In this document: piece after piece, positions 55,402-64,000 of the stretch
Position numbering within the stretch: position 1 is the stretch's first letter
Layout: each line of letters begins with the position of its first letter
Source: Grammothele lineata
Lineage: Eukaryota > Basidiomycota > Agaricomycetes > Polyporales > Polyporaceae
NCBI GenBank assembly: GCA_002150815.3
Contig: NDFF03000372.1
Span: 124,001 to 188,000 of the forward strand
DNA length: 64,000 bases
Direction of reading: 5' to 3'
Program-made: the position numbers and the translations under genes
Notes under the pieces: model-generated
What the model was told of the DNA's origin: nothing
What the model saw: only the letters and a program-made list of their open reading frames with translations
Database searches by the model: none

Positions 55402-58400
55402 TCAACTCTCCTCCGACACAGAGGATTCTGTGGCACTCTTTGTGAGTTGTTTGGTGTATAATTTCAGCAACGCCTTCATGATCTCCTCCGTAGGCATTGT
55501 TGCGTACTCGTGCACGTATTGAGGGAGCGAGTCTTCGAGGTTAAATCCGGCCTTCTTCATGAAGAACGGATGCATGACGTCCGGTGTAGCTTCGCCCAGC
55601 TGTCGCATCGTCAGTCGCTCGATCTTGCGGTGGCGCGGTAAGTACACAAGGCCGGTGGATGCCTTGCTCTTAGTAAGACCGGCGTTAAGGGGCGACGGAG
55701 AGAGAGGGTCCATGCTAGCGACGCCACTAGGACCCGTTGGCGATAATACTCTTGGTGGCGGCGGCGATGTAGGCGATCGGAGAGTGTGCGTGTGGGAAAC
55801 ACCATCTGAAATGTCGTCGACAGAGTGGACAGTGAGAGGGACCGGTCTCGAGGAGATGGAACCCCGCGTTCTGCTTCGTATTCTGGCAGACGGTTCGGGA
55901 GAGCGGGGTTGATCCGTGGTGGAAGTCGCGGCAACGATGCTTTCGTGCTTTCTGCGAGCCGTGAGCACAGCTTGAGCGACGCCGGTCATACGAGTGTCAG
56001 AGGACGATTGGACCTGTTCCATTTCGCGTGCGAAAGTCTTGCGAAGGATTGTTAACCACGCGTAAAGTGACATGTTCAGCGAGATGTAGATGTCCTCCGC
56101 GTTCTTGACGCCATCCTTTGAGAAGCTGGAGCTGAAGTCGTAGCCAAGGACTCTACGCGCCTCCCTGTCCTGCGATTCTTGAACTTCTTCAGAGCGCATC
56201 TCCATATCCATCGATGGCAACCCAAAGATGATCGCTTCGGGGGAATTGGCCATAACTGCCGAGAGCCAATCGCGGCTATCGAAGATGCCTTCCTTTGGTA
56301 CAAGGCTGTGGTGTAAATGCGTGACTTTGGAGATGGAGATGCTGGAGAAATAGAGATGGAGATCGCGAACAGCTGGCTCGGTATCAGCGTGGATGAGTCG
56401 GTAGAGTCGGGCATGGACGTCCTCTCCAACGAACTGTGCCATTTCGGATTCGCGCGTTGACCGCGGAAAGACAACCAGTCGCAGGAGCTTGAGCTTGAGA
56501 CTCATGCGCTGTCCAATAGCGTAGGAAAGGCCGCTTTCGTGTTCCTTGAAGCGCGATCGCGCGGACTTGATCATCGCGTTGGCGACGGCGGAAAGTGGGT
56601 TATCCGGCTTAGGAGCGTTGGCGATGCGGAATGCTTTCGACTCTTTGCTAGCCCCCTCTCGTTGGGCGTCCAAGTTCACGCGGAATTTGTTCGCATATGA
56701 CACTAGTTTAGGTATGGTTCCAACCGTCATAACCGCCAGAATGTCGGATCCGGTGACCACAAAGTCGAGAGTGACGCGCCGTTCCTCTGCTGGAACGTCG
56801 GACGAGATATGAGACCAGTCATCATAGATATAAACCGAGATCGGCTCAGCGCTGTTATCGCGATTCAGTACTGCATCTTTGGTAGCTCGTGAGAAGACAA
56901 ACTTACCGGTATTGGATCAGCTCATGGTACTCGGAGTCGAGCTTCACAGTGAAGACGCCGCTAGTCATAGACAAATCCAGCATACGTCCGCCAGCCCCTT
57001 TTGTGTACTGATGATGTTTTCTCCGCACCGTTTGGAATTGGAAGTCCGGCATGTCCGCGTGACCTGAAAGATTACCGGAGGCCACTATGGAAAAATTCCC
57101 GATTGCAAGAGATAATTCAGAAAGGCTCTCGGTGATCTTTGTCCGCATAGTGGTATTTTCCAGCGTAAGCTTGACATTGCTAATGGACTGTCCAAGATCA
57201 ACATCCAACTCCACTCGCCGGAGGCGAACTAGAACGGCAGTAGTCAACTCCTGTTTGATGGCAGTCGCCGTCGGAACGGATGTGCCGGGAACAGGAAGAG
57301 TATTGGTCGGGTGAGAACGGACAGGGGTGACATTGGACCCGCCGCCGAGGGCAGGAATCCTATCCAGCCATACGGCCTTGAAGCAGAGAACATCCTGTAG
57401 TCGCGAGAAGCGTAACCCTCCGGCAAACTCCGTGTCCAAGACGACCGAGACCGAACTGAACATCTTCCCCTCGTTAGGTTGAAGCTTGGCAAAGGCGACA
57501 GTGAAGTTCAAATTGCGAGCGTCCAACTTGACACAGTCTTCGCTCAAGAAACCGTGTTTGAGTGATGCAGTCAGCCCACCGACGGTACCCGTGAATGATA
57601 CACGACGGGCTCCTGGAGAGATGTTGACGATGAAACCTCCGCTGTCCCAATGCAACCCTGCGACAACATTGGCGTCGGGCCGGCAAGTGAGGAGCAGTTT
57701 TGACTGATCGATACGAAGGCTGAAGCTGATTTTCATGCTGGAAACCGGATCCGCTGTTCGTGGCACGGAATCCTCAGCGGCATACGCCGCCACTGGTGTG
57801 GCCGGCAGTGAAGATAACATAGCGTGTGGTTTAGGAGCAGGAGAAGCGGGAGGACCGCGTGATTGGGGGCTACGCATATGATCTTCGACCCTGTTCAAGA
57901 GATCCGTGAGGAACGGAAGAAGGCTGGGTCGAAGCGTATTCTGACTTGAATGAATGGTGCTCTTGAAGACCAGTGTCGACGGTTCGGCCTGGCCGGATGC
58001 CGGCAGCTTGTTGGCGGCGGGTGTCGCGCGGAACTCCGCCCACACCGACACCTCGGGTAGATTGAATTCTTCAGCACCGTTCGGATCCTCCAGCCGCCCA
58101 TACAACAACGTAGACAGCGGACGACTTCGAGGTTGTTGCGATGACGGCTCCCTGCTGTGCATTCTGACTTTCCCACTTGAAAAGGTCAACGAGGCCAGAA
58201 TATTGGAAGTAGGAAGAGCGCTGTATCGTTCTTCAGTAGCATGCGTCGGTTCGATGGGCACTTGAACGACGGGTAGTAACTCTGACCCTGGAGATGGACG
58301 AGGAACGGCGCTGGCTAGACGTTCGACACGATCTTTACCGTGCCGGTATACGTCCAGTAATGAGGATACGAAATCGGGGATTGTGGAATCTATGTCGAGG

Positions 58401-61400
58401 ACGAAACCGCTGACTTCGGCGCCAACGCACATGCGGCGAGCGTCCCCTGCACGCTCCAATCGGACGTGAGCCGTCATTTCGGGATAAATCAATCGATTGC
58501 GTGTCTTGTGATTCTCCCCAGAAAAGTCTGCTGGGTTACTCTGTCTGAAACTATAGCATTCATAGTCATCGCCTTGTACATCACTGTGAACGCGAGACCA
58601 CTTACCGAGACACAAACTGGAATGAAAAACCGCTCATGGAAGCTTGGCCATTCTCCCCCAACTGAGTGCCGAATTTGAGCGCTCTGATAGAAAATAGGAA
58701 AGCTCGCACAGCGTTCTCCTCATGGCTTCCCGAACGAGACATTTGAAGGTCTCGTGCGAGGGTCAGCGGGAATGCGACGCCTATGTTCTGGATGACGAGC
58801 GAAGTGGTGTACAGCTCAAGCCACGATTTCTCCGAGGACCCCAAACTTCTCTGTTCCCCAATTTTGATGTCAAGGGACTTCATCAAACTTCTGGTCTTCT
58901 CCTTGAATTCTTCGAGATCGCTGGCGCGCTGGGCTTTCCGTATCAGGATTTCCGCCTATTCTTATGTTAGACTACTTCAGGGCTCTCGATCGGGGGAAAC
59001 TTGCCTGCAGGTGGTCTATGAAGTCACCTAACTCTCCGATAGAGCTGGGCTGCATGACAGCATGAATCTTGGATATTGATACCTCAAGATGCAGCACCGG
59101 GCTGCGTGCCTTCTTGCCCATGCCAGCTTCAATATCGACGCGTACAAAGGCCGACCTTCGATCTTTGTGTGAACGTACGCCGATGGAAGCCTGGGACGCC
59201 AGAGACAGAGCAAGGTCGGAGAGCCTAACGTGCCAAAAGGACCGTCCGTGATTACTAACGCCGCCGCTGATATCGTCACACTCGAGGAACAGCGTTGACG
59301 CAAGGCCTTCTAGACCAACCCTGAAGCCTTTCATCTTCAACGAGCCATTGAACTTGAAGGGTGTCTTGGCTTTGTTCGGCGAAGAAGTGGATGAGGATGG
59401 GGAGGGCCGCTTCTGGCGTGTCTGTTCGAGAATATGGACGAAATCGGCAAAGTCCTGGCCAGACTTCTGTTGGACGGAGAGCAACGTGTCCCAGTCGGAT
59501 GGTCGAACAGTCAAATGGAAGACTCCACTAACGCAAGGCCTTGAAGTCCAGTCGAATCTTGACGCCCGCGAAGAGTGATAGTCGGGAGCTCGAGACGTAT
59601 GGCAGAACTGCCGCTGAGGTGTGATTCTATACGACTTCTTGAGATCTCGAATCGGTGAGGGCCCATTTGAAGACCAAACGCGTGAGCGCCTTTGCGACGG
59701 TTCTCATTTATAATGAAACCGGTTGTATCGCGTACTTCCCATGAAACCCAGGTACCGTGCATGACTTGGAGGGATGCTATGGCTGATGTGATAGCAATCT
59801 GTACTTGGAATGTGAGCAGCTTGGGTAAGTGGGACGCTTGGGAAGGTGTCGTGCTCGGCGCTTTAGGTCGGCTATGCAATTCGGCGAGTAGTGCACGAAC
59901 GGCCGCGTCCAACCCAGGCAGGTAATCAGCTCTCCACCCTTCGAGGAAGCGATAAAGGCGTAGGGCACTCCGAGGGACATCAAGGTGTAATTTTCCTAGG
60001 CCGACTACGACTCGAAAGGTTACGTTGTTGTGAACGTCCTGCTGCCAGAGAATGTTGATCTTGGCATCTGCCAACGTGAAGGAGGCCAACGAGCGTTCCT
60101 TGGGGCTCGTGGCGGTTCCACCCGAGCATCCTTCAAACACCACTCCACCGAATATGAAGGAATGATTCGTCGAAACGTCCCACAATGGTTGTTGGGGCGA
60201 GGGGAGGGTGATAAGTGAGGAGGACGAGTAGATGAGATCCGCGTTCTTGAATCGCACAATGAGATGCTGTGTTGCTGCAGTGAAAGTGAAAGAACGCATG
60301 GAAAAGGTTAAGTCGACAGAGAAGGTGGGGGGTGAATTCCGAGGAGCCGTGTGGGAAGGGCATGTTGATGAGGAAGCGCGTTCAGCGTCAAGAGAAGTCC
60401 CCTTCTGGATCGCGGAGAGAAGATGGACGCTGTGTCGCCTGTATCCCCGGAAAACGATATGAATAAATTCGACAGCTTCCGGATGGACGGTAAGTGAGAT
60501 GTGGTCGAGCGTAGCACACAGTGCAACTCGCAGAAGATCATGACGCTCCTTTTCGCGAACGGTGATATTAGGAAAGCTCTTGCCAGGCGTCCATGAAATG
60601 GGTGGTACATAGTCGGCGCTCTGCTGGTGGACTACGATAGTGCTGGGCCCGGAAACGAAGCTACTTTCCAAGGACTGAGCTGGGTGTCGAAGTGTGAGAC
60701 GTGTACCGTTAAGCGTGAGGGACAAAGAATCATATTGGAATTCCCAAAAGCACTTTTTGGGCGATGGGGGCGCTTCGGTGGGGGTGTGAAGTAGCTTCTG
60801 CAAGAGTGTCTGCTGTGACAGGCTGGTGGAGTCATCATCACCTGCAAGGCCGAACCATTGAGTCTGTAGGGCGTCCAATATGTCGTCGATGGGAGCATCG
60901 GGCTGAAAGCTGTGGAGCGCAGCACGCTCGCGTTCGTCCAAAAAACGCAGACAACTCCGTAAGTAGACCAGGAACTTGAACGTCGTGTCCTTGCGCAACT
61001 TGTCAGGAAGACCACTTTGAACGAGATACGAGGGCTGAATTGTCGAAAGGGGGTCCACAATTGATCTGTCGCGCGAGTATGTAAGGACGCCATGGATCGC
61101 CTGCTGATATGATAGGCCACCAGAGACCTTGGATCTCAGAGCGATGAGACCCCATGTGTATCGAGCAAGAACTACCACGGTAGCGAGGATGAAATCGGGT
61201 CCCGGATGACCTATTTCGGCAGATACTACACCTAACGATGCGACGACATCTCGACGAAGGACAGTCGCAAAGGAGGGTCCGATAGAGAGGTGGCAAAGCT
61301 TAGTGAAGTCCTGTCTGTACGATCCTCTTCCAGATGGTCTTGAAAGCAGAGCGACCGATATAGAAGAGAGTGCGGAAGCCACCTCGTTCTCTGGTGTCGT

Positions 61401-64000
61401 GTTAGGCCTACGAATTGAGCGACAGCGGAGGTGCAGTCGGCTTGCAAGGAGCTCAGCTGTAGTGGCGACGACATCATCCGAATACGTGAGATCTTTGGGC
61501 GGAACGCGTTCATACTGGGCTGTCACGACCACGGCTTGGAGCGACCTAACTTCCACTGCCGAAATGCGCACATCGAGCATGGTCAGACTGTCGGTGGATA
61601 CTGATCCAAGCTTGCAAGACTGGATGTATTTCGTCGTCAGTGCATCAAAGCGGAGCTCGGGACTCAGTTGCTGAAATTCTTGTAAGTTGAGCATTCGATC
61701 AGCGATGAACCAAGTGACTGACCCCTGACTCAATGTCCGCCAACAGATAAGTTGCCACTGGCAATATCATAGGAGTGATGCAGACACGAATACCATCCCG
61801 AGAATGTATGCGGTATGTTGTCTTGTCAAGGTGCTCGTCGTCTTCTCGTTCCTTGTAGGTCCACGCAGCCGCGAGCATCGACTCCGGGTCGACATCCAAA
61901 CCTGGCAAACGATGAGTCCCCCTCGTCATGCGCGATACGTCCTAGAGATATTTTTAGAGGTGCTCCCCTAACGAATCACGACGGACCCATACCTTCGTCA
62001 GAACGAAGGGGGAGAAAGGCCAGGAAGTAGGTCGTGACACAGATCGAGCTTCATAATGACGACAGAGCGGACTGTACTGGTTGGCGGATGGCCAAGGTGA
62101 CTCAAAGGAGGCGTCTAACAAGAAGATGAGCGCATGTTCAGAAGATTGACCATGAACGAACCATCAATGGTGTCTGCGTAATCAGTGGACCAATCGGTAT
62201 CGTGGTCGTCTGACTCGTCCCCGCTGGACAATTCGTGCTCGTCATCGCTCAAGATATCTGTCGCTAAGCTCACTGGCCGGAGATCGCTGAAGTCATAAAT
62301 GTATCAGCGCACGAAAGCCTAGACACAAGGTTCATACTAACGCAAGGCGCGCATCACGCTCGGCTTCTGGCAGAGGATCGAGGTCTGACTCAGAAAGCTC
62401 TTCTTGCAGAGAGGTTAGAGGGACAGCCAACTGATCTGGCCTGTTATCAACAGGGTAAGGTTTCGGGATGCGGATCTGTGGCAGATAGAAATCGTTGTCC
62501 AGGATGCCTCGACCTGTGGTGAACATTAGAGGTAAATCAGGTGAACGATACAGGTCATACCCGGTCGCAATCGGTGGGGAGCATCCCGCGAGTCCTCCAG
62601 AGAATACAGGACCTTTGCTCGACCCGTGTCGGCGTCTTGTGCAGCAATGAATTCCGTCTGCAATCGTGCAGACTCTCGCCATTCGGAAGGTGCAGAGTAT
62701 ATATCGATATCAATGTTTACTCGCGCATCTGCGGCCTCAAGCCATCGTGTCCTTTCTGGTTTGGAAGCAAGCAGCAGCTTGACCGTGGCTTCAGGGACAC
62801 GTATTCCCGTAACCTTGCGGAAGGTCTTGCCTGCAAGATCATTCATGTCGATCCGTAGACCGGAAGGAAGCGACAACTCGGCAGCAGCACCGCCTACAGT
62901 CCACACCGCATTGACAGAGTCGACAGTGACCTTGAGAAAGGTAACTACAAGGCATTTTAACGATACCAATCGATGCATAAGTACGGCGGACTGACCATCT
63001 GGATCACTCTGAATCGCATATTCCTTGGCTGGTGCGTTCAGAGGGTCGGAAAAGTTCATTCCAAAGGACGAACCGACGGCAGATATGAGCCGCGCTTCGT
63101 AGGCATCCAGCACCGTCTTCACGTCGCCGACATGAATCTCCCAGATACATACGTATGTGGCCGTCGCAGGCCGATGTCCAAATAACCTGTTTGCAGTGAG
63201 GTCAAGGCCTATGAAATGTCAGAGTGTGGACCAGTGAAGATTTCGGTGGTAGTACCGTCTATCACAATCTTCTCGCGCTTATGACCAAGATTGTTCGGAG
63301 TGGAGAGAATGGAGGCGTTGTAACAGTGCTCGTGGATCCTGCCGGTGATGGTGTCGATGTTGACAGACATCTCTGTACATACTATGAGCAAGAAGTAGTA
63401 GTACCAACTTGCGTTGCGTACCCATGTAATAGTCGTTGGTTCGAAGGTGCAACTGCAGCGATGGGAGCGAGAGTAGGAGGCTTGGGCCAAGGTCTTCAGG
63501 AGAGTTGTTCGCATGTTCGGCAATGTACTTCTCGTAGCCTGGATAGCCAACAGGAACGACTATTAACCCATTTTCAACCTCAAGACCCATCACCACCTGC
63601 ATGGCGTTCGACTAAATAGGAGATTGTCAAGACCCTATAAAGTAAAGCGAAGACAAGCTTCTCACCTGGCCTTCTCGGTACTGGAGGTGGATAGGATCTC
63701 CCAGTCTACCATTTTCTTTTCCCCGAAGATATTCCGTGAGCGTAGAGAAATGCGTGAATGATCCAAAATAGTTGTCGCGCAGGATCATGAAATAGCGAAT
63801 GGTCCATCCGAAAGCTTTGTAGATGACATCCCTTCCTGTGAAATCGAGCTTCAATTGGTCCACGTTGTCTCGTTTGACTTCGGCAAAGTATCGATAGGAC
63901 CCATTCATGTTAAGCATGCCGATGCGACCGATCTGACTACGATCCGGAGTGGCATATAAGCTGGAAATGTTCCACCGAGGTAGCGAGAGATCCACGTAAA
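55402..64000 (-). CDS. Csf1/BLTP1 (Tweek, FSA) family bridge-like lipid transfer protein, 5' end outside window
   Basis: The reading chain enters from the right edge and ends at TGA 55402-55404 after SVSEES. In coding order it shows WTIRYFMILRDNYFGSFTHF and STLTEYLRGKE (about 63700-63850), then NYYMGTQR-type and HVGDVKTVLDAYEARLISAV segments (near 63100-63450), VKLLLASKPERTRWLEAADA (62750), and a long series of beta-rich segments from 61750 to 58620. These match the Csf1/FSA architecture: a many-thousand-residue hydrophobic groove protein at membrane contact sites that moves phospholipids. The C-terminal ~1,000 residues (58600-55402) correspond to the FSA C-terminal domain, with long open exons 59514-61733 and 56903-58615 and a final exon 55402-56760. 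The N-terminal transmembrane anchor is outside the window. At least 2,500 codons are present here. No frameshift is obvious, but I did not place every intron. Confidence 0.85.

Noticed and set aside
1..64000. tRNA, rRNA or CRISPR loci
   Set aside because: I looked for T-loop GTTCGAAYC words with paired arms, for conserved rRNA words and for regularly spaced identical repeats; none was convincing. A tRNA scan would settle small RNA genes.

Overview
The window looks like a euchromatic segment of a basidiomycete nuclear genome, most likely an Agaricomycete with wood- or litter-decay ability. Genes carry many short introns (about 49-85 nt) with GT-AG ends and CTAAC/CTGAC-type branch sites. Intergenic gaps are short and genes lie on both strands. 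The window holds an AA9 lytic polysaccharide monooxygenase and a BTB protein of the type expanded in Agaricomycetes. I re-joined exons by eye; for many genes the joined length divides by three and runs from ATG to stop, as stated per gene.

Layout, left to right: cysteinyl-tRNA synthetase (-), a small unrecognised two-exon gene candidate (+), CLIP-170-type CAP-Gly protein (-), mitochondrial ribosomal protein bL34m (+) and a CLASP-type TOG protein (-). From 14.5 to 17.4 kb is a gene-poor island with a 26-bp degenerate repeat and a possible LTR relic. Then come a single-pass membrane protein with a Ser/Thr-rich tail (+), trans-3-hydroxy-L-proline dehydratase (+), a membrane protein with an internal duplication (+), eIF3c (+) facing eIF2B-gamma (-), and an unrecognised 257-aa protein (+). 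Next are a GCK-III/Nak1-Kic1-type kinase (+), a decayed DUF4140/DUF4139 gene (-), a BTB/POZ protein (-), two tandem APS kinases (-), pyroglutamyl-peptidase I (-), a short-repeat patch near 41.4 kb, WRNIP1/Mgs1 (+), a SUV39-type SET methyltransferase with a very long N-terminus (-), the AA9 LPMO (-), PRKRIP1 (-), NSA2 (-), YIP1-family protein (+), and the 3' part of Csf1/BLTP1 (-), which runs off the right edge.

Most genes are housekeeping: translation and ribosome biogenesis (CARS, bL34m, eIF3c, eIF2B-gamma, NSA2), microtubule plus-end control (CLIP next to CLASP), sulfate activation (two APS kinases), genome maintenance and chromatin (WRNIP1, SET), and membrane traffic or lipid transfer (YIP1, Csf1). 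I see no CRISPR, rRNA, convincing tRNA or intact transposon. The points most worth a second look are an ATG-only exon followed by a 6-nt microexon in NSA2, a diverged tandem APS kinase copy with a GC-AG intron, the CLIP/CLASP neighbourhood, the decaying DUF4139 gene, and two unexplained short-repeat patches.
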